Part shown: piece by piece, positions 1 through 6,350 of the stretch
How positions within the stretch are numbered: position 1 is the stretch's first letter
Layout: the number at the start of each line of letters is the position of its first letter
NCBI GenBank assembly: GCA_900547305.1
Contig: URGH01000081.1
Span: forward strand, 1-9,594
DNA length: 9,594 nucleotides
Direction of reading: 5' to 3'
From: an uncultured Oscillospiraceae bacterium
Lineage (GTDB): Bacteria; Bacillota; Clostridia; Oscillospirales; Acutalibacteraceae
Made by a program: the position numbers and the translations under genes
Notes under the pieces: model-generated
What the model saw: only the letters and a program-made list of their open reading frames with translations
Database searches by the model: none
What the model was told of the DNA's origin: nothing

Positions 1-237
1 AAAAGCGAAGGCTTTAATATCTCAATGATAAGAGCGCTTTTCGCCTCGGTTTCGGATATCGCCGTTATCACCCTTGCGGACCTTATGGGACTGGATTCTT
101 CGGGGCGTATCAACACCCCGGGAACCGATAAAAACAACTGGCAGTGGAGAATTCAGGACGGCTGTGTAAACGATTGGCTTGCCGGTATTCTTTTAGATTT
201 AACGGCTACCTATGCAAGAGAAAATACTAAAAAATAG
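1..237 (+). CDS. malQ: 4-alpha-glucanotransferase (amylomaltase), C-terminal 78 residues only
   Basis: Partial gene; the 5' part lies left of the window and the frame is open from base 1 to the TAG at 235-237. The visible tail contains the run ASVSDIAVITLADLMGL followed by INTPGT and NNWQWRI. This matches the conserved C-terminal block of MalQ/DPE1-type glycoside hydrolase family 77 enzymes (usual pattern: SVAD-aI-QDLLGLG-eaRMN-PGT--gNW-WR). The family transfers glucan chains between maltodextrins in the cytoplasm during glycogen, starch or maltodextrin metabolism. The catalytic acidic residues are upstream and cannot be checked. The stop codon lies inside the left arm of the hairpin at 235-280. 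The gene converges on the Dabb gene on the other strand. The family call is firm; the exact substrate preference is not. Confidence 0.9.
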   Translation, partial: KSEGFNISMIRALFASVSDIAVITLADLMGLDSSGRINTPGTDKNNWQWRIQDGCVNDWLAGILLDLTATYARENTKK

Positions 238-280
238 AACACTCGCTGTAAAAGCTTTGGCTTTTACAGCGAGTGTTCTA
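235..280. terminator. Perfect 21-bp hairpin between convergent genes, probable bidirectional terminator
   Basis: Left arm 235-255 and right arm 260-280 are perfect reverse complements, closed by a TTTG loop (256-259). Reading the - strand, the stem is followed at once by six T residues (complement of 229-234) and a further T-rich stretch, the classical form of an intrinsic terminator for the Dabb gene. On the + strand only a short T-rich run (TTATA) follows, so termination of malQ transcripts is plausible but weaker. The left arm includes the malQ stop codon, and the Dabb stop codon (281-283) abuts the right arm. Confidence 0.85.
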
Positions 281-574
281 TTATACCTCATAGTCAAAGC
301 AGAGCCTTGTCACGGTAAAGGGTCTTACAAAGGTATCGGCAGCCTTTACATGAAGCGGATTTTCAGAATATCCTTTAAGGGCGCGCTCATTTTCAAAGGT
401 AGTATCGAGCATCATATCGGCATTTGAGGATTCAAGACCTGTGATATTCACCTTTATTGAAATAAGCCCGTCAATTTTTCCCATAAGCCCCTCTAATGCC
501 GCTTTTGCGTTTTTTCTGACGGTGTCTTTATCCTCTCCGTCTCTTATTTGCCATAGAATAATGTGTTTAACCAT
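281..574 (-). CDS. Dabb (stress-responsive A/B barrel) domain protein
   Basis: A 97-residue protein that is entirely one Dabb domain (dimeric ferredoxin-like alpha/beta barrel). It opens with MVKHIILWQIRDG, matching the family start 'M-kHIVLwklkd', and carries the late block GYSENPLHVKAAD, which matches the family 'Y--HPeH---a-fv-p' motif, ending in FDYEV. Length is typical. Bacterial members are mostly of unknown function; some relatives act as small cyclases or stress proteins, so no reaction is assigned. The ATG at 572-574 is preceded on the - strand by AAAGGAGAAGCAGCT, a strong Shine-Dalgarno sequence about 8 nt away. A candidate promoter sits at 605-632. It appears to be a single-gene unit ending at the hairpin 235-280. 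Confidence 0.88.
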   Translation of the reverse strand: MVKHIILWQIRDGEDKDTVRKNAKAALEGLMGKIDGLISIKVNITGLESSNADMMLDTTFENERALKGYSENPLHVKAADTFVRPFTVTRLCFDYEV

Positions 575-604
575 AGCTGCTTCTCCTTTAAAATATGTTA
601 TTTC

Positions 605-632
605 ATTTTAGCTTATCAATAAAACACGTTAA
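605..632 (-). promoter_or_regulatory. Candidate sigma-A promoter for the Dabb gene
   Basis: On the - strand, TTAACG (627-632; 4 of 6 with TTGACA) is separated by 16 nt from TAAAAT (605-610; 5 of 6 with TATAAT), about 30 bp upstream of the Dabb start codon. The region is AT-rich, so chance matches are likely and other pairings are possible. Confidence 0.4.
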
Positions 633-673
633 TACCTTATCAAATCTATCCTGCCTGACTTTTTCATATATAG

Positions 674-712
674 AAATACAGCAACATATCCTAAAGATAT
701 ATTGCTGTATTT
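674..712 (-). terminator. Hairpin directly after tRNA-Ser, probable terminator
   Basis: An 11-bp outer stem (674-684 with 702-712), one C/A mismatch, a 5-bp inner stem (686-690 with 696-700) and a 5-nt loop. It begins at the last base of the tRNA CCA end, so it would form as soon as the tRNA has been transcribed on the - strand. The following - strand sequence is only moderately T-rich (TCTATATAT), so terminator is the best reading but not certain. It could also help define the tRNA 3' end. Confidence 0.6.
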
Positions 713-805
713 GGCGGAGTAGGAGAGACTCGAACTCTCGCGCCGGGGTTTAGCCGACCTACGCCCTTAGCAGGGGCGCCTCGTCACCAACTTGAGTACT
801 ACTCC
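712..805 (-). tRNA. tRNA-Ser (anticodon GCU)
   Basis: Read on the - strand, the acceptor stem GGAGTAG pairs perfectly with CTACTCC, followed by discriminator G and an encoded CCA. The D-stem is CTC/GAG. The anticodon stem CGCCC/GGGCG holds the loop CTGCTAA, giving anticodon GCT, which reads serine codons AGC and AGU. The long variable arm (GTCGG/CCGGC, one G-U pair) is the class II hallmark of tRNA-Ser. The T-arm is GAGAG-TTCGAGT-CTCTC. The gene is 94 nt long and lies about 100 nt downstream of tRNA-His on the same strand, so the two may share a transcript or be separated by the hairpin 856-887. Confidence 0.96.
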
Positions 806-855
806 GTATAGGTGATTTGTTTCGGAAATATATTAGGTTTTGGAATTTACGGAAA

Positions 856-887
856 TTCGGCGCATACTTTTAAATCTGTGCGCCGAA
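856..887 (-). terminator. GC-rich hairpin between tRNA-His and tRNA-Ser
   Basis: A 9-bp perfect stem, TTCGGCGCA (856-864) with TGCGCCGAA (879-887), and a 14-nt loop. On the - strand it lies 20 bp past the tRNA-His CCA end and is followed by only TTT before mixed sequence. It may be a weak or partial terminator, or a processing structure in a shared tRNA precursor. The long loop and short T run keep confidence low. Confidence 0.35.
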
Positions 888-906
888 AAATCCCGAAAAT
901 AAAAAA

Positions 907-984
907 TGGGGTGGAAGATGGGACTCGAACCCACGGTCTCCAGTGCCACAAACTGGCGCTTTAACCAACTAAGCTACATCCACC
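907..984 (-). tRNA. tRNA-His (anticodon GUG)
   Basis: Read on the - strand, the gene carries the extra 5' G(-1) (base 984) opposite discriminator C73 (910), the identity mark of tRNA-His, and an encoded CCA (907-909). The anticodon stem CCAGT/ACTGG holds TTGTGGC, giving anticodon GTG. The T-arm is GTGGG-TTCGAGT-CCCAT. The acceptor stem GTGGATG against CTTCCAC pairs except for a U-U opposition at position 6/67. The D-arm and T-loop are standard. A strong promoter lies just upstream (999-1026). Confidence 0.96.
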
Positions 985-998
985 ATAGTGCAAGAACT

Positions 999-1026
999 AT
1001 TATACCATAACTCGGCGGATTGTCAA
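999..1026 (-). promoter_or_regulatory. Strong sigma-A promoter for tRNA-His (and possibly tRNA-Ser)
   Basis: On the - strand there is a perfect TTGACA (1021-1026), a 16-nt spacer and a perfect TATAAT (999-1004) with an extended -10 TGG just before it. Runs of A and T upstream resemble an UP element. Transcription would start near 992, about 8 nt before the tRNA-His 5' end, as expected for a stable-RNA gene. Confidence 0.92.
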
Positions 1027-1054
1027 CAAAAACTTTTGGAAATTTAAAACTTTT

Positions 1055-1267
1055 TTAAAGCGAGAAATCCTCGGGGTTATAATTATCCGAAATCTTTATA
1101 CGCTCCGGCACGCGCTTTAACGGGTCATATTTATATTTGCGGCAGGAATCCCGCGGGGAGGTAACGCCGCGCTTTGAGCAAAGTATTTCACCCGAAAAAA
1201 GCGATTCGCGGCCGTACTCGCAATAGCTGCACACGTGCGGCAAATCCTTATTAAATATATCAGCCAT
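1055..1267 (-). CDS. Conserved small four-cysteine protein, probable zinc-binding
   Basis: A 70-residue protein with Cys13 and Cys16 as a CxxC pair, then Cys30 and Cys42; four cysteines at this spacing suggest a structural zinc site. The segment CSKRGVTSPRDSC followed by KYKYDPLKRVPER resembles small uncharacterised proteins that recur in Clostridia (from memory; no gene name is known to me). There is no signal peptide or membrane segment, so it is probably cytoplasmic. The ATG at 1265-1267 follows GGTGAT at close spacing and lies 16 bp after the ylbJ stop, so the two are probably co-transcribed, with ylbJ first. Function is unknown. No clear terminator follows; the tRNA-His promoter lies about 30 bp downstream. 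Confidence 0.8.
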   Translation of the reverse strand: MADIFNKDLPHVCSYCEYGRESLFSGEILCSKRGVTSPRDSCRKYKYDPLKRVPERIKISDNYNPEDFSL

Positions 1268-1283
1268 AAAATCACCGGAATTA

Positions 1284-2315
1284 TTATACTATATCTTCAA
1301 GCAATTTTCCAGTACTTTTTTTCGTATAAACCGATATTATAAAAATTAAAACCATTATAAGCATAGAAAGTGAAAGAGCGGCGCTGCCGTAGGTCGGCGA
1401 AAAATTTATTGCCGCTGCGGTTTTAACGGTAATTTTGAAAATTTTTAAAATTAAACGTAAAAACAAAACCGATAAAAGCCCGTGGAAAACGCGGGCAAGC
1501 AAAAACAGCGGAAAATTTATTTTAATGCTTTTGCCCACGCTTAAAATCTGGCACCAAATGCTGATACCCGCAAACCCGAGCAAAAATGCAGTAAGCGGCA
1601 GCGAGCGGGTATGCGCAACCGCGTTTGTTACTTCAAGCGGCGCGGCGGCGCATTCAAGCCACGGAAAGCGCGCGGCATAGGAGCTTATATATTCGCCTAT
1701 TGCAGAGAAAAAGATTACCCATGCGCAAATGCTTAAAAGCGCGCTTGATGCTCCCGATACCGACGAGACAAAATTATCGGCAATGCCGGTTTGCGGTGCC
1801 GGCGCGGTTTTTACCGCGTCCTTTTTTATTAAAAAGGAAAATAGAAAACACATTATTAAGGACGGAAGTAAATGCGCGGCAAGCAGCGCAAAGCCCACGT
1901 CTTTTGAAGAATACATACCCACGCCCACCGCCAAAACGGCGAACGCAGGCCCCGAATTTACGCAGTAGCAAAGCATAAGCCCCGCTTTTTCGGGCGATAT
2001 GCGGTTTTCCTTTACCGCCTCGTTTAAAAGCTTTGCTCCTACGGGGTAGCCGCCTATAAGGCTTAAAACTACCGTTATAAATTCACCCGACGATAAATGA
2101 AACAGCCTTTGCGTAACTGCGGACGGCTTTTTAAGACCCGAAAACGCGCCGCTGCCGGTTATAAACAGTGTGCAGACCGTCATGGGAAAAAGCGAGGGAA
2201 TAAGCACGCGGCCGCATAACAAAATTCCCTCAGCCGCGCCTGCGGCGCCAAGCTCGGGCTTTATTATAATAAGGGCAGCAAAGGTGAGCGCCGCCGAGAC
2301 AGATATTATCTTCAA
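1284..2315 (-). CDS. ylbJ: Sporulation integral membrane protein YlbJ
   Basis: A polytopic membrane protein with about eight hydrophobic segments. Family landmarks in order: LIPSLFP near the N-terminus, IGGYPVGAKLLNE, CYCVNSGPAFAV, a second half with AAPLEVTNA, and GFAGISIWCQ. These match the YlbJ group of nucleoside-recognition (Gate) domain proteins, which are needed for spore formation in Bacillus subtilis; the transported substrate is unclear. I place the start at TTG 2313-2315, because GGCGGGAG lies 4 nt upstream and the protein then begins directly before the first membrane helix (343 residues). The longer frame from GTG 2369 (361 residues) adds a basic 18-residue leader and has no good ribosome binding site. 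It is divergent from yqfC, another sporulation gene, and is followed by the four-cysteine gene 16 bp on. Confidence 0.88.
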   Translation of the reverse strand: MKIISVSAALTFAALIIIKPELGAAGAAEGILLCGRVLIPSLFPMTVCTLFITGSGAFSGLKKPSAVTQRLFHLSSGEFITVVLSLIGGYPVGAKLLNEAVKENRISPEKAGLMLCYCVNSGPAFAVLAVGVGMYSSKDVGFALLAAHLLPSLIMCFLFSFLIKKDAVKTAPAPQTGIADNFVSSVSGASSALLSICAWVIFFSAIGEYISSYAARFPWLECAAAPLEVTNAVAHTRSLPLTAFLLGFAGISIWCQILSVGKSIKINFPLFLLARVFHGLLSVLFLRLILKIFKITVKTAAAINFSPTYGSAALSLSMLIMVLIFIISVYTKKSTGKLLEDIV

Positions 2316-2379
2316 TTTTCTCCCGCCTTTCTTGAATCCCGCCAAAGAGCGTGGCGATTTTTTCGACACGCTCTAGTAA

Positions 2380-2428
2380 AATATATGCTTTTCAGAATTA
2401 TTATAATTACGAAAACATAGTATGTTAG
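2380..2428. promoter_or_regulatory. Divergent promoter region between ylbJ and yqfC
   Basis: Toward ylbJ (- strand): a sigma-A-like pair CTAACA (2423-2428), 17 nt, TATAAT (2400-2405). There is also a sigma-E-like pair TAATTAT (2403-2409), 15 nt, CATATATT (2380-2387). Toward yqfC (+ strand): a sigma-E-like pair GAATTATT (2395-2402), 13 nt, CATAGTAT (2416-2423), and a lone TATAAT at 2402-2407 with no matching -35. In Bacillus subtilis these sporulation genes are under mother-cell sigma-E control, which favours the sigma-E readings. The yqfC sigma-E candidate would leave a very short leader of about 14 nt. Confidence 0.4.
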
Positions 2429-2443
2429 GGGGAGTTGTGCCAA

Positions 2444-2740
2444 TTGAGCAAGAAATTCAAATTTAAATCCGAAAAGCCTAAGGAAAAATGGAAAATTTTC
2501 AGCTGCGGCGATGAAATAACGGCGGGCGCGATTAAAAATCCGCATTTGGAGCTTTTCGGCAACCGCGAAATAATTGTCGAGGGGTGTATGGGCGTTATGG
2601 AATACAGTGATACATATTTAAAGCTGCGCCTGCCGAAGGGCGCGCTTACCGTGTGCGGCACGGAGTTTGATATAGTAACCTTTGAGGGCACTACCATAAC
2701 CGTAAAGGGAAATATGTCGTCACTTGAATTTTGTGTATAG
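2444..2740 (+). CDS. yqfC: Sporulation protein YqfC
   Basis: A 98-residue protein. After a lysine-rich start, the core reads HLELFGNREIIVEGCMGV, then YLKLRLPKGALTVCG, and a closing beta-rich segment ending SLEFCV. This matches YqfC (about 90-95 residues; 'GNrqv-IEnh-gi-ef----l-l----G-l-i-G--l-I'), a small sporulation protein of unknown biochemistry. The start is set at TTG 2444 because AGGGGGAG (2427-2434) lies 9 nt upstream; the in-frame TTG at 2435 touches the ribosome binding site and is unlikely. It lies 11 bp before yqfD, the usual partner, and is almost certainly co-transcribed with it. Divergent from ylbJ. Confidence 0.9.
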   Translation: MSKKFKFKSEKPKEKWKIFSCGDEITAGAIKNPHLELFGNREIIVEGCMGVMEYSDTYLKLRLPKGALTVCGTEFDIVTFEGTTITVKGNMSSLEFCV

Positions 2741-2751
2741 GTGATTTTAAA

Positions 2752-3921
2752 ATGCTTTTCTTTTACAGATTTTGGCGCGGCTTTCTGCGAATAGAAATTA
2801 AGGGCGATATAACGGAAAAGCTGCTTAATATATGCGCGAAAAACGGAATACCGCTGTGGAATATCAAAAGACGCGGCAAGGCTATAAGGTGCTATATTGC
2901 CGTAGGCGATTTTAAACGCTTGCCGCGTTTGCTTGCAAAAAGCGGGCTGAGAGTGCACATACTTGAAAGATACGGCTTGCCCTTTTTTACCGAGCGCTAC
3001 AAAAAAAGATACGGTATTCCCGTGGGCGTCGCCGTATTTTTCGCCTTTTTAACCTTTATGTCGGGCTTTGTTTGGTCGGTAGAGGTTGCGGGCAACGGCA
3101 ATGTTCCCGAAAAGGATATTATTGCCGAGTGCAAAGAGCTTGGGATATATGCGGGAATACGCAAGGATGAAATATCGCCCGCAAGCGCAAAGCTGCAGTT
3201 ATTGCTTAAAGATAACCGCCTTTCATGGTGCGCCTTTAATATTGAGGGCTGTTATTTAACGGTGGATGTTACCGAGGCAAAGAAAAAGGAAGAGGACAAC
3301 AGCGTGCCCACCAATTTAAAGGCGGCGGCGGACGGTATTATTAAAAAGATAGACGTAACCTCGGGCAACTGCATTGTAAGGGTGGGCGATACGGTTGCCG
3401 CGGGGGATATACTTGTTTCGGGAATTGAGGAACGCGCCGAGGGGACACGGTTTGTTCATTCAATAGGCAGCGTTACCGCCGCAACCGAGCGTGAAATTAC
3501 CGTAACGGCAAATTACAGGCAGAAAAAAAAGCTTAAAACAGGCAGGATAAAAACAAAACGCGCGCTTTCGTTTTTCGGCATTAAAATTCCGCTTTATTTA
3601 GGCAGCGAAAAGGGAACATACAACGCGGAAACGAGCGTAAAGGCGCTAAAACTTTTCGGTAAGCGGCTGCCGATTGAAATTTACGAAAAACGCTTTGAAT
3701 TTACAGAGGGAATTGAAAAAAATTACGACCGAAACGCCCTTGAAAAGGAACTGGAAAGGCTGTTTTCGGAAAAGGTAAAGTTAGAAATTTCGGGCGATTT
3801 TGAGGTCAAAAATCGTGAAATTGACGAAATTGAGGGCGGTTTAAGGCTAAAAACGGTAGTTTTGGCGGAAGAAAACATTGCGGTACAGGATATTATGTTA
3901 TTTAATACTGGAAATTCATAG
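2752..3921 (+). CDS. yqfD: Sporulation protein YqfD
   Basis: A 389-residue protein close in length to Bacillus subtilis YqfD (about 398). The N-terminal domain (about 1-85) contains the typical GIPLWNIKRRG segment. A single membrane helix spans about 88-110, followed by SVEVAGNGNVPEKDI and a large soluble part with a repeated 'v--GD-V--GDiLVSG' beta segment (VRVGDTVAAGDILVSGI). YqfD is needed for sporulation and is made in the mother cell in Bacillus; its molecular role is not settled. The start is ATG 2752, preceded by AGGTGAT at 6 nt. An earlier in-frame TTG at 2731 falls inside yqfC and is rejected. The 3' end overlaps the -35 element of the phoH promoter. Confidence 0.92.
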   Translation: MLFFYRFWRGFLRIEIKGDITEKLLNICAKNGIPLWNIKRRGKAIRCYIAVGDFKRLPRLLAKSGLRVHILERYGLPFFTERYKKRYGIPVGVAVFFAFLTFMSGFVWSVEVAGNGNVPEKDIIAECKELGIYAGIRKDEISPASAKLQLLLKDNRLSWCAFNIEGCYLTVDVTEAKKKEEDNSVPTNLKAAADGIIKKIDVTSGNCIVRVGDTVAAGDILVSGIEERAEGTRFVHSIGSVTAATEREITVTANYRQKKKLKTGRIKTKRALSFFGIKIPLYLGSEKGTYNAETSVKALKLFGKRLPIEIYEKRFEFTEGIEKNYDRNALEKELERLFSEKVKLEISGDFEVKNREIDEIEGGLRLKTVVLAEENIAVQDIMLFNTGNS

Positions 3922-3936
3922 AAAATGTGGTATAAT
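3908..3936 (+). promoter_or_regulatory. Candidate sigma-A promoter for the phoH-ybeY-era operon
   Basis: An extended -10 element TGG-TATAAT (hexamer 3931-3936) with a weak -35 CTGGAA (3908-3913) at 17-nt spacing. Predicted start near 3943, giving a leader of about 25 nt that includes the phoH ribosome binding site AAGGAG (3953-3958). It would let the housekeeping genes be expressed apart from the sporulation genes yqfC-yqfD upstream. Confidence 0.7.
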
Positions 3937-3967
3937 AATATAAAAAAGGAATAAGGAGACGCGGTGC

Positions 3968-4927
3968 TTGTTCGAGCAGACGGTTGATATTGAACGTATT
4001 GAGCAGATTATAAATTTGTTCGGTAATTTTGATGAGAACATTAAACGCATAGAAAAGAAATATAAGGTGAGCATAACCTCGCACGGCAGTCAGATACGGG
4101 TGCGCGGCGACGTTACAGATGTTATGAACGCCGTAAGGACCATTGAGGGGCTGCTCGTTATGATAAACAAGGGCGAGCAGATAACCGACCAAAGCATTGA
4201 ATATGTTTCGGGACTGGTTGAGGACGGCGAGGATGACCGCATAACCGCCGTTACCGATGCGGACTGCATTTGCATAACCTCAAAGGGCAAGCCCGTAAAG
4301 CCTAAAACGATAGGTCAGCGGCAATACACCGAGGCTATAAAGAAAAACACGATAACAATAGGCGTAGGTCCTGCGGGAACGGGTAAAACCTACCTTGCGG
4401 TGGCATCGGCCGTGAGCGCATTCAGGGCAAAAACCGTGAACCGAATAATCCTTACCCGCCCCGCGGTTGAGGCGGGGGAAAAGCTCGGCTTTCTGCCGGG
4501 GGATCTGCAGCAAAAGGTAGACCCGTATTTAAGACCGCTTTATGACGCGCTTTTTGATATGATGGGGGCGGAGAACTTCCAGAAATGCCAGGAGCGCGGG
4601 GATATTGAGGTGGCGCCCTTGGCGTATATGCGCGGGCGCACGCTTGACGACAGCTTTATTATCTTAGACGAAGCGCAAAACACCACTAACGAGCAAATGA
4701 AAATGTTTTTAACCCGCTTGGGCTTTAACTCAAAGGCGGTGGTCACGGGGGATATTACCCAAATAGACCTGCCCGACGGTAAGCGCTCGGGGCTTAAAGA
4801 CGCGGTAAAGGTGCTTAAAAACGTCGATGATATTGCAATACATTACCTGACCGGGCGTGACGTGGTACGTCACAGACTGGTTCAGGAAATCATAAAAGCT
4901 TATGAAAGAAGTGCTGAAAAGAAATGA
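3968..4927 (+). CDS. phoH: PhoH family ATPase
   Basis: A 319-residue P-loop ATPase. Walker A GPAGTGKT is at residues 134-141; Walker B FIILDEAQN ends near residue 238, with D234 and E235 as the catalytic acids. The run RPAVEAGEKLGFLPGDLQQKVDPYLRP is the PhoH signature. The first 65 or so residues resemble the KH-like N-terminal part of the YqfE/PhoH group. The family is thought to act in RNA metabolism, often linked to YbeY, but its reaction in the cell is not firmly known. Start is TTG 3968 with AAGGAG (3953-3958) 9 nt upstream; a GTG at 3964 is out of frame. It overlaps ybeY by four bases (ATGA), implying coupled translation. Confidence 0.95.
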   Translation: MFEQTVDIERIEQIINLFGNFDENIKRIEKKYKVSITSHGSQIRVRGDVTDVMNAVRTIEGLLVMINKGEQITDQSIEYVSGLVEDGEDDRITAVTDADCICITSKGKPVKPKTIGQRQYTEAIKKNTITIGVGPAGTGKTYLAVASAVSAFRAKTVNRIILTRPAVEAGEKLGFLPGDLQQKVDPYLRPLYDALFDMMGAENFQKCQERGDIEVAPLAYMRGRTLDDSFIILDEAQNTTNEQMKMFLTRLGFNSKAVVTGDITQIDLPDGKRSGLKDAVKVLKNVDDIAIHYLTGRDVVRHRLVQEIIKAYERSAEKK

Positions 4928-5406
4928 GTGTAAAAGTAATTATTACGGACGAACAGAAAAAGGTAAAGCTTCCCACGGGTACGCGGTTGCTTATAAGAAA
5001 AGCCTGCATCGCAACCCTTAAGCTGGACGGCTTCGAGGACTCTGCCGAGGTTAACGTAACACTGGTTAACGACGATATGATAAAAGAAATGAACAAAAAG
5101 TACAGAAATATTGATTCCTCTACCGACGTTCTTTCTTTCCCGCTCGGTGAAAACGGCGAGTATGATACCAACCCCGAAACGGGCGCTAAAATGCTCGGGG
5201 ATATTGTAATTTCGGTTGAGCATGCGCTGTCACAAGCTAATCTTTACGGTCACGGCATTGAGCGCGAGGTAGCTTTTCTCACCGTTCATTCAATGCTGCA
5301 CCTTTTGGGCTACGACCACGAAAAGGGCGGGCTTGAGCGCACCATAATGCGTGAAAAAGAGGAGCAGGTGCTGGACGCTCTGGGGCTTGCCATAAACAAA
5401 CTTTAA
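4924..5406 (+). CDS. ybeY: Endoribonuclease YbeY (rRNA maturation factor)
   Basis: A 160-residue metalloenzyme. The zinc-binding motif HSMLHLLGYDH spans residues 122-132, with His122, His126 and His132 as the three metal ligands. The upstream block NKKYRNIDSSTDVLSFPL is the other conserved family signature. YbeY acts in 16S rRNA 3'-end processing and 70S ribosome quality control. The position after His122 is Ser where many family members have Gly; it is not a metal ligand. The ATG overlaps the phoH stop as ATGA, and era follows 26 bp later, keeping two rRNA-linked genes together. Confidence 0.96.
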   Translation: MSVKVIITDEQKKVKLPTGTRLLIRKACIATLKLDGFEDSAEVNVTLVNDDMIKEMNKKYRNIDSSTDVLSFPLGENGEYDTNPETGAKMLGDIVISVEHALSQANLYGHGIEREVAFLTVHSMLHLLGYDHEKGGLERTIMREKEEQVLDALGLAINKL

Positions 5407-5432
5407 TATACATAGCTTAAGGAACTTATTTA

Positions 5433-6350
5433 ATGAAAGAAAAATCGGCTTTTATAACAATTATCGGCAGACCGAACGTAGGCAAATCTTCGCTTATGAA
5501 CCGAATACTCGGTCAGAAAGTGGCTATCGTATCGGACAAGCCGCAAACCACGCGCACCAAGATATGCGGCGTTTACACGGCGGGCGCGGATCAGCTTGTA
5601 TTTATAGATACCCCGGGCTTTCACAAGCCTAGAAACGAGCTTGATAAAAATATGAATAAAGCCGTGGGCGACGGTATGGCGGACGTGGACGCGGCGGTGC
5701 TGGTTATTGAGGCGGCCCCGAAATTCAGCCTTGAAAACGGGCTGCCGCCGGCGGAAAAGGCGCTTATAAAAGAGCTTAGCCGCCGAAAGCTTAAAGCTGT
5801 GCTTGCAATAAATAAAATTGATATGTTAGAGCGTAAGGAGGAGCTTTTAAGCCTTATTGCGCTTTATTCAAGGGAATTTGAGTTTGAAACGGTGGTACCC
5901 GTATCGGCTAAAACGGGCGATGGCGTTGATATTCTTTTAAGCGAGCTGCTGAAATTTTCAAAACCCGCGCCGCACTATTTTGCGGACGATGATATTACCG
6001 ACCAGCCTGAAAAGGTTATGGTTGCCGAAATGATTCGCGAAAAGCTACTGCGCATGCTTGATAAAGAGGTGCCGCACGGCATTGCGATTGATTTAGAACG
6101 CTTTGTTGAGCGAGATACCGCCGAGGGCGAGCCGATTTTGGACGTTGAGGCAACGGTTATTTGCGAAAAGGAATCACACAAGGGCATAATTATCGGCAAG
6201 GGCGGCGCAACCCTTAAAAAGGCAGGAATGTCGGCACGGCGGGATATTGAAGAATTTTTCGGTATTCGCACGTCTGTTAAATTATGGGTGAAGGTTAAAG
6301 AGGATTGGCGCAACCGCCAGGGTTTGATACACACCTTCGGGCTTGACTGA
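5433..6350 (+). CDS. era: GTPase Era
   Basis: A 305-residue protein with every Era landmark. G1 GRPNVGKS is at 12-19, the G2 region PQTTRT at 37-42, G3 DTPG at 59-62, G4 NKID at 127-130 and G5 SAK at 158-160. The C-terminal KH domain has its GKGG loop at 255-258 and ends with WVKVKEDWRN. Era binds the 3' end of 16S rRNA and assists 30S subunit assembly, coupling it to growth. The ATG is preceded by AAGGAA (5419-5424) at 8 nt. It is probably in the phoH-ybeY operon. In Bacillus subtilis dgkA and cdd lie between ybeY and era; here they are absent. Confidence 0.98.
   Translation: MKEKSAFITIIGRPNVGKSSLMNRILGQKVAIVSDKPQTTRTKICGVYTAGADQLVFIDTPGFHKPRNELDKNMNKAVGDGMADVDAAVLVIEAAPKFSLENGLPPAEKALIKELSRRKLKAVLAINKIDMLERKEELLSLIALYSREFEFETVVPVSAKTGDGVDILLSELLKFSKPAPHYFADDDITDQPEKVMVAEMIREKLLRMLDKEVPHGIAIDLERFVERDTAEGEPILDVEATVICEKESHKGIIIGKGGATLKKAGMSARRDIEEFFGIRTSVKLWVKVKEDWRNRQGLIHTFGLD

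Noticed and set aside
25..237. The left-edge frame as a separate 70-residue gene starting at ATG 25
   Set aside because: The frame is already open from base 1 and its sequence is the C-terminal block of MalQ, so the internal Met is not a start.
1435..1978. Overlapping + strand frames opposite ylbJ
   Set aside because: The - strand frame encodes a clear multi-helix YlbJ protein; the + frames have basic, low-complexity translations.
2731..2751. Upstream TTG as the start of yqfD
   Set aside because: It lies inside the end of yqfC without a ribosome binding site, while ATG 2752 has AGGTGAT at proper spacing.
2425..2958. A long open frame (177 codons) on the - strand across yqfC and the start of yqfD
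   Set aside because: It is antisense to two well-recognised genes, shows no familiar domain, and has codon composition expected of a shadow frame.
5287..5319. Ser instead of Gly after the first metal-binding His of YbeY
   Set aside because: All three zinc ligands and the LGYDH core are intact, and Ser at this place is, to my recollection, seen in other clostridial YbeY proteins.
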